Positions 25,844 to 34,825 are shown, counted from the stretch's first letter. The stretch is 64,000 nucleotides of DNA from Thioclava nitratireducens (GCF_001940525.2 NZ_CP019437.1:3211501-3275500); one strand, 5' to 3'. The notes: a model not told the origin generated them from the letters alone. Made by a program: numbers and translations.

Positions 25844-27328
25844 ATGCTCGACACCGACAAGATCGCCGCGCTGCGCAGCGCCGACGTTCCCCCTGCTCTG
25901 CATCTGATCGAGGGTGCGGCGCAGCCCGCCTCCGACGGTGGCACCCTGCCGGTGATCTCCCCGCTCGACGGGAAGGAACTCACCACGCTGGCGCGCGGCA
26001 CGGCTGCCGATGCCGAAGCGGCAATTGCCAGTGCGCGGGCGGCTTTCGACGACGGGCGCTGGTCAGGGCTCGCCCCGGGCGCGCGCAAGGCGGTGATGTT
26101 GAAATGGGCCGCCCTGATCGAGGCGAACGCGCTCGAACTCGCCGTTCTGGGTGTGCGCGACAATGGCACCGAGATCGGCATGGCGCTGAAGGCCGAACCG
26201 TTCTCGGCTGCCGCGACGATCCGCTACTATGCCGAGGCGATCGACAAGATCTATGGCGAGATCGCCCCCACCGCGCCCGACGCGCTGGGGCTGGTGCATC
26301 GCGAACCCGTCGGCGTGGTCGGCGCGATCGTGCCGTGGAATTTCCCGCTGATGATTGGCGCATGGAAACTGGGTCCGGCGCTGGCGGCGGGCAATACGGT
26401 CGTGCTGAAACCGGCCGAGACCGCGTCGCTCACGCTGCGCCGGGTCGCCGATCTGGCGCTCGAGGCCGGGATACCCCCGGGCGTCTTCAACGTCGTACTG
26501 GGCGAAGGCGCGGTGGTCGGCGAAGCGATGGCACTGTCGATGGAGATCGACGTGATGGTTTTCACCGGCTCCGCCCCGGTCGGTCGGCGTCTGCTGGAAA
26601 ATGCCGCGAAGTCGAACCTCAAGCGCGTCTATCTGGAGTTGGGCGGCAAGTCCCCCAATATCGTCTTTGCCGACGCGCCCGATCTGGACACGGCGGTGAA
26701 GGTCGCCGCCAACGGCATCTTCCGCAATTCGGGGCAAGTCTGCATCGCCGGATCGCGACTGCTGGTCGAGCGGTCGATCCATGACGCGTTCGTCGAGAAG
26801 CTGCGCGCCTTTACCGAGACGATGCAGGTGGGCGACCCGCTCGATCCCGCGACGCAGGCCGGGGCGGTGAACTCCGCCCGCCAGCTGGAGCAGAACCTGC
26901 GCTTCGTCAGCGAGGCCGAGGCCGCGGGGCGTCAGGTCTTCGGCGGCAAGCGCATCCGCGAGGAAACCGGCGGCTTCTTCATGGAGCCCACGATAGTCAC
27001 CGGGGTCGCCCCCGAAGATTCGATCGCGCAGCGCGAAGTCTTCGGCCCGGTTCTGGCGGTTATCCCATTCGATACCGAGGAAGAGGCCCTGCAAATCGCC
27101 AACGGCACCGATTACGGGCTCGCCGCGGCCGTCTGGACCGCAGATCTGAGCCGCGCGCACCGGATGATCCGGGGCATCCACGCGGGGCTCGTGCATGTGA
27201 ACACCTATGGCGGATCCGACCTGACAGTGCCCTTGGGCGGCGTCAAGCAATCGGGCAACGGGCATGACAAGTCTCTGCATGCGTTCGACAAATATCTCGA
27301 TCTGAAAACCGCTTGGATCAAACTGTGA
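25844..27328 (+). CDS. NAD(P)-dependent aldehyde dehydrogenase
   Basis: A 494-residue aldehyde dehydrogenase. VGAIVPWNFPLMIGAWKLGP, the nucleotide loop FTGSAPVG, the base motif VYLELGGKSPNIVFADAPDL and the catalytic Cys in NSGQVCIAGSRLLV are intact. It is in the rightward operon directly after tctA. The overall pattern resembles PuuC/gamma-glutamyl or betaine-aldehyde-type enzymes, whose substrates are amino-aldehydes or aryl-acetaldehydes. Given the aminotransferase next door, oxidation of an amine-derived aldehyde is plausible, but this is inference. Substrate unknown. Confidence 0.9.
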   Translation: MLDTDKIAALRSADVPPALHLIEGAAQPASDGGTLPVISPLDGKELTTLARGTAADAEAAIASARAAFDDGRWSGLAPGARKAVMLKWAALIEANALELAVLGVRDNGTEIGMALKAEPFSAAATIRYYAEAIDKIYGEIAPTAPDALGLVHREPVGVVGAIVPWNFPLMIGAWKLGPALAAGNTVVLKPAETASLTLRRVADLALEAGIPPGVFNVVLGEGAVVGEAMALSMEIDVMVFTGSAPVGRRLLENAAKSNLKRVYLELGGKSPNIVFADAPDLDTAVKVAANGIFRNSGQVCIAGSRLLVERSIHDAFVEKLRAFTETMQVGDPLDPATQAGAVNSARQLEQNLRFVSEAEAAGRQVFGGKRIREETGGFFMEPTIVTGVAPEDSIAQREVFGPVLAVIPFDTEEEALQIANGTDYGLAAAVWTADLSRAHRMIRGIHAGLVHVNTYGGSDLTVPLGGVKQSGNGHDKSLHAFDKYLDLKTAWIKL

Positions 27329-27338
27329 GGGGGCGCCT

Positions 27339-28571
27339 ATGACCGATCGTACCATTCTCGTTGTCGGCACTTACGACACCAAGGACGATGAACTGACCTA
27401 TCTTCGCGAGGTGATCGAGGCACAGGGCGGGCGTGTCCTGCGCATGGATGTCTCGGTGCTGGGCGACCCCTCGACCCCGGTCGAATACAGCAAGCATCAG
27501 GTGGCCGAAGCGGGCGGCTCCTCTATCGAGGCCGCAATTGCGAGCGGCGACGAAAACCGGGCGATGCAGATCATGGCGCGCGGGGGCGCGACGCTGGTCG
27601 CTCAACTCCACGCCGATGGCGTCTTCGACGGAATGGTTGTGCTGGGCGGAACGATGGGCACCGATCTGGCGCTCGACCTATGTGCGGCGCTGCCGATCGG
27701 GGTGCCGAAATACATCGTCTCGACGGTCTCCTTTTCGCCGCTGCTGCCGCCCGAACGGATCGCGGCGGATGTGCAGATGATCCTCTGGGCGGGCGGGCTT
27801 TACGGGCTGAACTCGATCTGCAAAGCCTCGCTCAGCCAGGCGGCGGGCGCGGTTCTGGGCGCGGCCCGCGCGGTGGAACGGCCCGACCGGTCGAAACCGC
27901 TGATCGGGATGACATCCTTCGGGAAATCCTTCCTGAAATACATGGTGACTCTGAAACCCGAGCTGGAAGCGCGCGGCTACGAGGTCGCGGTGTTCCACGC
28001 CACCGGCATGGGCGGGCGTGCCTTCGAGAGCCTCGCGGCACAGGGCGCCTTCGCCTGCGTCTTCGACTTCGCGACGCAGGAAATCGGCAACCATCTGCAT
28101 GGCTCCGCGATCAGCGCAGGCGGCGACCGGATGACCAACGCAGGCGCATCGGGCACGCCGCAGATCGTCGCCCCTGCCTGTCACGACCTCGTCGACATGA
28201 TCGGATGGCAGCCCCTGCCCGACAAATGGGCCGAACATCCGAGCCATGCGCATAACCGGCTGCTGACCTCGGTCGTGCTCGATCATGCGGAGCGCAGAGC
28301 CGTGGCGCGTGCGCATTGCGAGAAATTGGCTGGGGCAAAGGGACCGACCGCGCTGCTGCTGCCCTTGGGCGGGGTGCACGAGCTGGACCGTCCCGGTCTT
28401 GATCTGCACGACTCCGAGGGGCTTGCGGGCTTCTTCGAGGAAATCCGCGCCTGTGCGCCCGACACCGTCGCGCTGCACGAGGTGGACGCGCATATCAACG
28501 ACCCCGACTTCGCCGCAACCGCGCTCGCGATCTTCGATGCATGGCGCGAGGACGGGGTGATCAAGGGCTAA
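27339..28571 (+). CDS. Tm-1-like ATP-binding domain protein (UPF0261)
   Basis: A 410-residue protein of the UPF0261/Tm-1 family, named after the tomato virus-resistance factor. It begins TILVVGTYDTKDDELTYLRE and has GGTMGTDLALDL, GMTSFGKSFLKYMVTLKPEL, FHATGMGGRAFESL and the C-terminal LLPLGGVHELDRPG. Bacterial members usually sit next to a PEP-hydrolase-like TIM barrel, which is absent here. The biochemical role is unknown. The gene lies 10 bases after the aldehyde dehydrogenase and ends the rightward operon; its stop overlaps the stop of a small opposite-strand frame. Confidence 0.88.
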   Translation: MTDRTILVVGTYDTKDDELTYLREVIEAQGGRVLRMDVSVLGDPSTPVEYSKHQVAEAGGSSIEAAIASGDENRAMQIMARGGATLVAQLHADGVFDGMVVLGGTMGTDLALDLCAALPIGVPKYIVSTVSFSPLLPPERIAADVQMILWAGGLYGLNSICKASLSQAAGAVLGAARAVERPDRSKPLIGMTSFGKSFLKYMVTLKPELEARGYEVAVFHATGMGGRAFESLAAQGAFACVFDFATQEIGNHLHGSAISAGGDRMTNAGASGTPQIVAPACHDLVDMIGWQPLPDKWAEHPSHAHNRLLTSVVLDHAERRAVARAHCEKLAGAKGPTALLLPLGGVHELDRPGLDLHDSEGLAGFFEEIRACAPDTVALHEVDAHINDPDFAATALAIFDAWREDGVIKG

Positions 28572-28666
28572 GCGACATCGGCCCGGCAGCAACCGGCCCA
28601 TTCGGAGAGCGACGGCGCGATCTCCTCGGCCTCCGCAAAGCGTAGGTCGAACCATCCTCGCCGCAT
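28568..28666 (-). CDS. Possible 32-residue protein after DUF2783
   Basis: A short frame MRRGWFDLRFAEAEEIAPSL continues for 12 more residues (with two adjacent Cys) and stops at TAG. GAGG lies 7 bases before the ATG, and it follows the DUF2783 stop by 9 bases on the same strand. Composition is protein-like. It may be a real tiny protein or the tail of a lost gene. No family recognised. Confidence 0.3.
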   Translation of the reverse strand: MRRGWFDLRFAEAEEIAPSLSEWAGCCRADVA

Positions 28667-28675
28667 AGGCCCGCC

Positions 28676-28855
28676 TCAGTCGTCGAGATCCCTTTCTGCT
28701 TCCGCGATGTGGCGCAGCGTCGTGTCGGGATCGGCTGCCTCGTGCGCCTGCAACAGGACCAGCTTCGCCAGGAACAGTTCGCGCTGTGGTTGGGGTATCG
28801 CGTCCAGCTGTGTCGCGAGCGCCTCGTAGATGGTTTCGAGCTGTTCGGGTGTCAT
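28676..28855 (-). CDS. DUF2783-type small protein (59 aa)
   Basis: A 59-residue protein that is mostly helical: MTPEQLETIYEALATQLDAI, a middle segment RELFLAKLVLLQAHEA, and an acidic end. This pattern matches my recollection of DUF2783, a family of about 60 residues found almost only beside flavin-dependent aromatic hydroxylases in Rhodobacteraceae and relatives. The start codon overlaps the hydroxylase stop (ATGA), so the two are translationally coupled. The function is unproven; a chaperone or partner of the hydroxylase is a reasonable hypothesis. Confidence 0.72.
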   Translation of the reverse strand: MTPEQLETIYEALATQLDAIPQPQRELFLAKLVLLQAHEAADPDTTLRHIAEAERDLDD

Positions 28856-30456
28856 GGCTCATCTCCTCCGATGGACCGGTGCAGCGCCGCGCGAACGGCC
28901 TCCGGCGAGGCCTCGCGCCAGCGCGCAGCGACGTGGCCGTCGGGGCGGACGAGATACGTCACGCCCGGACCAGTGCCAAGCGCGCTTTCCGCCTCGGTCT
29001 TTGCCTGAAGGACCACGATGGTAAGATCGTCCTTCGCGAGACCCTCGAGCTCCGGATCGAAGGTCAACAGGTTGAACCCCGGGCCCAGAAGGTCGGACAG
29101 GAACCCGTCACCCACCCGCGCTTCCGGCAAAGCCGCACCGGGCACGGGACCACCCTCGAAACCGCTCTCGTCGGGCAGCACGATCGGACTGTCGGCATAG
29201 GTGTAGGGCGTCATCTGCCGCGGATTTGCCAGCTCGCCGGCAAAGGGATGCGTCAGCGCGAGGCTGAGCGCCGCGTCGCGCATCAGCCGCCAACCCTCGG
29301 TGGGCGGCGTCATGAAACGGGCCGATTTCGACGCATTGGCGAAGACATCCAGCGTCGCCCCGCGCCGTTCGGGCGTGTAGCTGTCGAGCAGGCCCTCGGG
29401 CGCGCGCCCAGCGATCACCCGCGCCAGCTTCCAGGCGATGTTCTGCGCATCCGCCAGCCCGTTATTGAGCCCGCGCACGCCGAAGATCGGCACGATATGC
29501 GCGCTGTCCCCGATGAAGAACACCCGGCCGTCGCGGTAGTCGTCCAGGGCCAGCGTGTTGGCGGAATAGACGCTCCACCATTCCAGCTCCCATGCGCCGT
29601 CATGGCCGAGATCGGAGAGCACGGCGGTGACGGAGCGCCGTACCTCACCCTCGGCCATGGCGGTCTCGGTGCTTTCGTCGTCCCGCAGTTGATAGTCGAT
29701 ACGCCAGATATTGTCGGGTTGTTTGTGGACCAGCACGGTGCCGCCGCGTCGACAATCTGGGTCGAACAGCGCCCGCCGGATGGTCGGATAGTCATGGTTC
29801 ATCTGGACGTCGGCGATCACATAGCGACCCTCGTAATTCTCGCCTTTCAGGCGCAGCCCGCGCATCTTGCGGGTCGGGCTGCGCGCCCCATCGGCGGCGA
29901 GAACCCAGTCGGCGGCCATGTCGTACCCCCCCTTAGGGTCGCGCACGGTGAGGGTGACACCGTCCGAGGTATCCTCGATCCCTGTCACTTCACTTTGCCA
30001 GCGTGCCTCGATCAGCGGCTCCCGCTCGATCGTCTCCCAGAGATACTGCTCGATGAACTGCTGCTGGATATTGTACATCGGGCGATATTTCTCGCGCGGG
30101 CTCTCGGGCATGTCGAATTCGAGGATTTGCCGCCCACGGTAGAAGCTGCGCCCCGTGGTCCATCCGAGCGCCTTTTCGAGAAACGGCGCAACCGCACCGA
30201 TCCGGTCGAGAATGTAGAAACTCTGCCGTGCCACGCAGATCGCACGGCTGCCGTCGTTGAAGCTGGCCTTCGCGTCGAAGAGCACAGAGGCGATGCCCTC
30301 CTTTGCCAGGGCGAGCGCCGCCGTCATCCCCACCGGCCCCGCGCCGACGATGGCGACCCGTGCCCGGCGCGTGAGGCCAGCGCGATCACTCGGCGGTTCG
30401 AAATGCGGGTAGTCGAAATAGAGCGACTCCGTCTCGCCGCGCCCGTCTGGTCTCAT
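28852..30456 (-). CDS. FAD-dependent aromatic hydroxylase (PheA/MhpA-type monooxygenase)
   Basis: A 534-residue class A flavoprotein monooxygenase. The FAD-binding GAGPVGMTAALALA lies near residue 37, the second nucleotide motif is LAADGARSPTRK near 155, and the FAD ribityl-contact motif is GDSAHIVPIFGVRGLNNGLA near 300. A C-terminal domain of about 150 residues follows, as in MhpA and phenol hydroxylases. Such enzymes hydroxylate phenolic rings using NAD(P)H and oxygen. It is leftward, coupled to the DUF2783 gene and divergent from a LuxR-type regulator. The substrate is unknown; a phenolic acid that feeds one of the nearby pathways is plausible. Confidence 0.9.
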   Translation of the reverse strand: MRPDGRGETESLYFDYPHFEPPSDRAGLTRRARVAIVGAGPVGMTAALALAKEGIASVLFDAKASFNDGSRAICVARQSFYILDRIGAVAPFLEKALGWTTGRSFYRGRQILEFDMPESPREKYRPMYNIQQQFIEQYLWETIEREPLIEARWQSEVTGIEDTSDGVTLTVRDPKGGYDMAADWVLAADGARSPTRKMRGLRLKGENYEGRYVIADVQMNHDYPTIRRALFDPDCRRGGTVLVHKQPDNIWRIDYQLRDDESTETAMAEGEVRRSVTAVLSDLGHDGAWELEWWSVYSANTLALDDYRDGRVFFIGDSAHIVPIFGVRGLNNGLADAQNIAWKLARVIAGRAPEGLLDSYTPERRGATLDVFANASKSARFMTPPTEGWRLMRDAALSLALTHPFAGELANPRQMTPYTYADSPIVLPDESGFEGGPVPGAALPEARVGDGFLSDLLGPGFNLLTFDPELEGLAKDDLTIVVLQAKTEAESALGTGPGVTYLVRPDGHVAARWREASPEAVRAALHRSIGGDEP

Positions 30457-30507
30457 GCTTCAGTCCTCCCTTTGGCCCGGTGATAGTCAATCGCGACGCA
30501 CGCTGTC

Positions 30508-30528
30508 TGTCCCCTTTGTCGGGGGACA
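30508..30528. promoter_or_regulatory. Dyad TGTCCCC-N7-GGGGACA, candidate operator
   Basis: A perfect 7-base inverted repeat (30508-30514 with 30522-30528) separated by 7 bases, centred in the 86 bases between the hydroxylase and the LuxR-type gene. A 21-base dyad suits a dimeric LuxR-type regulator. The assignment is by position. Confidence 0.5.
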
Positions 30529-30542
30529 TGCTATGAAGGCCC

Positions 30543-31238
30543 ATGTCCTCCACCGCCCGCATGATCGATGCCTGCCTCGAGACGCTCGGCGCCGACGCGT
30601 TCGCGCCGGTTTTCGCGGATTTCGTCGAGACGCTGGGTGTCGATCAGCTGATGATCTTCGCGATCGAGACAGGGGCGGCACGCTGCCTGCTGTCGCGTCA
30701 CTTCGCCAATGCGGCGCTCGCCGGAGAACTGGCGGCGGCCTATATCGCGGGCGGGTTCCGACGCGATCCCCTGCTTCCCGCCCTGGAAACAGCGGCTTCG
30801 GGGAGCGTTCAGCTGCACCGTCTGGAGGGCGTGGCCTCGGAGATGGACGACGGCTACCGCGAGCGGTTCTTCGACGCACCGGGCCTCAAGGCGAAAACGA
30901 CGGTGCTCGCCGTAGGCGAGACATTACGCCTCTTCGTCAGCTTCTATGCGGTCAAGGCGGAGGGCGACGTCTGCGATCCGGACCTCGCCCGCCTGGCCGC
31001 GCGGCTCGCCCTGCTGCATTTCGAGCACGCCCTCGACACCGGTGTCCCGGCCCCGCTCACGGTGCTCAGCGACCGCGAGCGCGCCGTCTGCCTCGGCATC
31101 CTCTCTGGCCGCAAATCAGAGGCCATCGCGGCAGAGCTCGGCATCGCCCCCTCCAGCGTGATCACCTACCGCAAGCGCGCTTATGGCAAGCTGGGCATTT
31201 CCTCCCGCGCCGGCCTGTTCGCAATTTGCGCGGGATAG
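30543..31238 (+). CDS. LuxR-family transcriptional regulator
   Basis: A 231-residue protein. The first 165 residues form an unassigned sensory region without a receiver pattern. The last 65 are a GerE/LuxR helix-turn-helix: LSDRERAVCLGILSGRKSEA, then IAAELGIAPSSVITYRKRAY and GKLGISSRAGLF. It lacks a recognisable autoinducer-binding signature, so a metabolite sensor is more likely than a quorum-sensing receptor. It is divergent from the hydroxylase/DUF2783 operon and probably controls it through the dyad between them. Confidence 0.85.
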   Translation: MSSTARMIDACLETLGADAFAPVFADFVETLGVDQLMIFAIETGAARCLLSRHFANAALAGELAAAYIAGGFRRDPLLPALETAASGSVQLHRLEGVASEMDDGYRERFFDAPGLKAKTTVLAVGETLRLFVSFYAVKAEGDVCDPDLARLAARLALLHFEHALDTGVPAPLTVLSDRERAVCLGILSGRKSEAIAAELGIAPSSVITYRKRAYGKLGISSRAGLFAICAG

Positions 31239-31251
31239 GAGCGACAATCTC

Positions 31252-31390
31252 GGCCGAAGTTTAGGTTCGTCGTCACGATGATCTACGTTCACTCGTAGAG
31301 CTGGCTGATGCGGTGAAATAAAAGCGGTCCGCCGGTCGGAGCGAATGGCAGGTAGCCAAGCTCGTCGGGGATCAGGAAATCGAAGCCACT
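31252..31390 (-). mobile_element. IS21-family istB (transposition ATPase) fragment
   Basis: The minus strand encodes FDFLIPDELGYLPFAPTGG, LLFHRISQLYE, then two stops (31290-31292 and 31284-31286), and IIVTTNLNFG in the same frame. This is the Walker-B region of IstB, which normally reads IDELGYLPF and RISRLYERTSIIVTTN. Only about 45 codons survive, with no istA, no inverted repeats and no target duplication seen. It is a long-dead insertion scar between the LuxR gene and the kinase operon. Confidence 0.8.
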
Positions 31391-31769
31391 CAAGCAAGCC
31401 CGCGGTGTGGCTCATCGTTCCGGGCATTTTCGGTCAACCGAGGCGAGATCACCTAGGAAGAATTCGACACCGAGCGCTGTCGCTTGGACCGCAGGTGACG
31501 CATACTCCCGGGAGGACCAAAGCTCGAGCGTTGCGTCGCGGGAGACAGCCTCCGCCTCACAAGGCAGCGGCGCCATCGAGGTGCTCAGCCTTCGGGTCGG
31601 TCGCAGAAATAGGGGGCTCGACTCGCGGCCGTGCGCGCCGTGACCCTCGCGCGCGATGCAGCTACCATGCAGCCGGGATATTTATTCCCGACCATTCAGC
31701 CGGATTCACGGATAGGCCGCCGGACGGAAACAACATCATCCACCTGACCGGAGCCCACCGGACGAACCG
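31391..31769. other. Non-coding stretch between IS scar and sugar-kinase gene
   Basis: About 380 bases with no credible gene in either strand and no clear hairpin terminator. It may include further decayed insertion-sequence DNA next to the istB scar. The sugar-acid operon ends at its right edge. Confidence 0.4.
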
Positions 31770-32714
31770 TCACAGGCCCGCGAGTGATGCCGCGAGGGTG
31801 CGCGCTGATGCCTTGCTCAAACGCGCGCCCGGCTCGCCCAGAACGGCTCCGCCGACCGACTGCCCCCAGCCGATCGCGTCTTCAACCGGATGCCCGAGGA
31901 GGCGGGCGGCGAGGTAGCCCGCATTGAAAGCATCGCCCGCGCCGGTCGTGTCGCGCAGCTCCGTCAGAACCGGCGTGTCGCAGCGACCGGTATGGCCTTC
32001 GGCCAAATGCCAGACCGGACGCGCGCCATCCTTCACGGCGATCTCCGCGAGCCCATGTCTGCGGAGACGCTCCAAAGTCAGTTCCGGGTTCGCATCACCC
32101 CAGAGCGCTGCCTCGTCGTCAAAACTGGGCAACGCGATATCGGTATGGGCGAGCATGCGCGTGATCGTATCGCGCGCCTCCGACGGCGAGGCCCAGAGCC
32201 GCGGTCGGTAGTTCGGATCGAAGGAGATACGCGCGCCCGCCTCGCGCGCATTGGCGACTGCATCGAACAGGGTGTCCCGCGCTTCGGGCGAGAGGATGGC
32301 CAGGGTGATCCCCGACACATGGACGAAATTTGCGCTGGACAGAGCCTGGTCAAGCAGATCAGGATCATCCGCGAGACGACGGGCTGCCGAGTGCTGACGC
32401 CAGTAGTGGAAACTTCGCTCCGTCCCCTCGAGCTCAATCATGTAGAGCCCCATCTCGCGCTCGGGGTCGCGCTGGACGCCGGCGAGTTCCAGCCCGTCGG
32501 CCGCCATCTCGGCGAGGAAACGGTCGGAAAGCCTGTCCTCTCCGATCCGCGTCACAAAGCCCGCCCGGGCACGCGGCCCAAGGAGTTGCGCCGCATGCCA
32601 GAGGGTGTTGAACGTGTCGCCCGCATAGCCGAGCCGAAACGTGCCGCCCTCGACCGGAGCGAGCTCAAGCATCGCCTCCCCGATGGCGAGCATTTTCTTA
32701 GGAGTCTCTGTCAT
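31770..32714 (-). CDS. PfkB-family sugar kinase, 2-keto-3-deoxygluconate kinase-like
   Basis: A 314-residue ribokinase-fold kinase. The N-terminus reads KMLAIGEAMLELAPVEGGTF and GYAGDTFNTLWHAA (substrate loop), and the C-terminal PfkB signature DTTGAGDAFNAGYLAARLLG holds the catalytic Asp. The spacing and the N-terminal GE-x-M-x-E pattern are those of KDG kinases. Expected reaction: 2-keto-3-deoxygluconate plus ATP to KDPG, feeding the Entner-Doudoroff aldolase. It is the last gene of the long operon and overlaps the flavoprotein by ATGA, suggesting that the pathway ends in a 2-keto-3-deoxy sugar acid. Confidence 0.85.
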   Translation of the reverse strand: MTETPKKMLAIGEAMLELAPVEGGTFRLGYAGDTFNTLWHAAQLLGPRARAGFVTRIGEDRLSDRFLAEMAADGLELAGVQRDPEREMGLYMIELEGTERSFHYWRQHSAARRLADDPDLLDQALSSANFVHVSGITLAILSPEARDTLFDAVANAREAGARISFDPNYRPRLWASPSEARDTITRMLAHTDIALPSFDDEAALWGDANPELTLERLRRHGLAEIAVKDGARPVWHLAEGHTGRCDTPVLTELRDTTGAGDAFNAGYLAARLLGHPVEDAIGWGQSVGGAVLGEPGARLSKASARTLAASLAGL

Positions 32715-34801
32715 TCGCGCAGGCCTTTCGCGTCGAGGTCAAAGATGCGGCCGGTCAACCAATCGGGCCAGTCGCGCTCGAAGAAGGCACGCGCACTCTC
32801 GTCGAAGCTTCGGTTTTTGCGGGTGGCGATCTTCAACTCCTCCCCCTCCAGACGGACCAGGATTTGCGTCTGCTTGTCGATCTCCCGCTCTGTCTTGAAA
32901 CGGAACGCAGCCAGATCCGTATCGCGCGCCATCGGGATCGCCTCCCCGTCGTCAGAGCAGATCGCGCGCGCGCCGCGGCTGCCACCGCCTTGCGAGATAT
33001 ACTGGTCGAGCGCGGCAAGGACGGCTTCGGAGGCGAGTGCCATCTGCTGCCACTGGATCGCGCGCGCGCCGTCGCCCGACCGCTCCGGGGCGATGCCGTC
33101 GGCGCGCAACTTCCGGTTCAACTCGCGCGCCGCTGCAAGCGCATCGGCGACGTCCGCGCCATTGCAGATCACCCCGGCATGGTCGCTCATCCGGGCCTGA
33201 ACTTCGTCGCGGACCGACTTCACGGAATGTGCGCTGTCCGTGTTCAACCGTGCAAGCAGATCCGTCACAGCCGAAATGAGGGCCTCCGATCCGACAGTCT
33301 CCGGCGCATGGGCCGTGCGGCTCGCGCCGATATGCTCGCCCACCCGGGTGCCGAAGACCTGACCGGCATTGAGGGCCGATCCACCCGGACGCGTCACGCC
33401 ATGCGTGCCCGCCGCCTCGCCCGCGGCATAGACACCGCGCAGGTTGGAGCGCCCCCAGGGATCGACCGCGATCCCGCCGTTCATATGCTGGTTGTTTACC
33501 GCGAATTCGAGCGGCGCGGCGGCGATGTCCACCTTGTAGCGGCGGTACAGTTCGATCGCGAGCGGGTTCATGTGGCGCAGCCGGTCGATCGGTAGCTCCT
33601 GATCCGCCCCGGCGGTGCCGAGATAAGTCCGCACGTCTTCGTCGAGGCGGGTAAGATCGAAAGGCTGATCTCCGGGCACCGGAAGCGGATTGCGGTTGAA
33701 ATCCATGAAGACCCGCCGCCCCGCGGCGCTCTCGCGCCAAATCGCCAGATCGACGAGGCTCGACGCGAAATCCAGCATCCGCGTCGCGTGGAACGGCCAC
33801 TGATAGCCCTTGCGGAAGACGTTGGAGGCCAGTTCTTGCGTGGTGCGATAGTACCGCGCGAGGAAATGATGCTCGCGCCCTTCGGCATCGACCGAATAGA
33901 TATGCGGCAGGGACTGCACGTAAGTCCCCGAAAGGTTCCAAGGGAACCCCTCGCGGCGCGTGCCGATGCCGAACTGGCTCTCGGTGAGGTTCACCAGTTC
34001 GATCCCCGCTTCGAGCGCGAGACCCAGCGTTCCGAAACAGCCATTGGGATAGACGCTATCGCGATAAAGCTCGCCCGGCCCGCCCGCCGCGAGCACGGCA
34101 TTCGGCGCGGCAAACAGCACGAGACCGTAGGGGTTGGCGGCGCTGCGGTCGGCTTTGCGGAAGGCCAGCGCGCCGGTGACCCGGCGGTCATCCCCCTCCC
34201 CTTCGGTGAGCAGTTGCACGACCGTCGTGTGGTTGAAGATCGGCACGTCGAGCCGCAGCGCCTCTTCCGCCAGCACCTTGACCATCAGCCGCGAGGTTCG
34301 GGGGCCGCAGCTTGTCGCGCGCCCGGTTTCGTCATGGTCGGTCTTGTAGCGCAGCGTCGCGCCGAACCGGTCCTGCGGCAGCGGCAGGCCGAGATATTGC
34401 AACGAGGCCATCATGCGCGGCGAGCCGACCGCCTCGATATAGGCCGTGTCCTCGTCCATCGCGCCGCCAGCCCGGATCGCCCGCGCCATCGCCTGGAAAT
34501 CATCGCCGTGATCGGCGGTATTCGCGGTGTGCAGTGTCTGCTTGTCGGAGCCCGAGCATGCGGAGGTTCCGCCCCACGCGCTCTGGCTCGCGACGATGAC
34601 CTCGCCGCCGCGTCGCTTGAGTTCGACGGCGGCGCGAAGACCCGCGGCCCCGCTGCCGACCACGAGGCAGCCGGTGCGATAGACCGGAAGGGAGAGGCCC
34701 GCGATCTCGAGCATCTCCGGGACCGCCTCGTCGGCCCGCAGCCGCGGCATCTCGATATCGGTCAGGGCGTCGAGGATTTCCTGAGGGATTGCACTGTCCA
34801 T
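32711..34801 (-). CDS. FAD-dependent oxidoreductase of the fumarate reductase/aspartate oxidase flavoprotein type
   Basis: A 696-residue flavoprotein. The FAD-binding VVGSGAAGLRAAVELKRRGG lies near residue 47 after an unusual N-terminal extension of about 40 residues. SAWGGTSACSGSDKQ, the second FAD segment VLAAGGPGELYRD and the active-site-like HMNGGIAVDPWGRSNLRGVY, GTHGVTRPGGSALNAG follow. The C-terminal helical domain resembles succinate dehydrogenase flavoproteins and contains no visible membrane anchor. No iron-sulphur or membrane subunit is nearby, so its electron acceptor is unknown. In this operon it may oxidise or reduce a sugar-acid intermediate; the specific reaction is not inferable. 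Confidence 0.82.
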   Translation of the reverse strand: MDSAIPQEILDALTDIEMPRLRADEAVPEMLEIAGLSLPVYRTGCLVVGSGAAGLRAAVELKRRGGEVIVASQSAWGGTSACSGSDKQTLHTANTADHGDDFQAMARAIRAGGAMDEDTAYIEAVGSPRMMASLQYLGLPLPQDRFGATLRYKTDHDETGRATSCGPRTSRLMVKVLAEEALRLDVPIFNHTTVVQLLTEGEGDDRRVTGALAFRKADRSAANPYGLVLFAAPNAVLAAGGPGELYRDSVYPNGCFGTLGLALEAGIELVNLTESQFGIGTRREGFPWNLSGTYVQSLPHIYSVDAEGREHHFLARYYRTTQELASNVFRKGYQWPFHATRMLDFASSLVDLAIWRESAAGRRVFMDFNRNPLPVPGDQPFDLTRLDEDVRTYLGTAGADQELPIDRLRHMNPLAIELYRRYKVDIAAAPLEFAVNNQHMNGGIAVDPWGRSNLRGVYAAGEAAGTHGVTRPGGSALNAGQVFGTRVGEHIGASRTAHAPETVGSEALISAVTDLLARLNTDSAHSVKSVRDEVQARMSDHAGVICNGADVADALAAARELNRKLRADGIAPERSGDGARAIQWQQMALASEAVLAALDQYISQGGGSRGARAICSDDGEAIPMARDTDLAAFRFKTEREIDKQTQILVRLEGEELKIATRKNRSFDESARAFFERDWPDWLTGRIFDLDAKGLRE

Positions 34802-34825
34802 GTCTTGGCTCCGTTTGCGGTCCGG

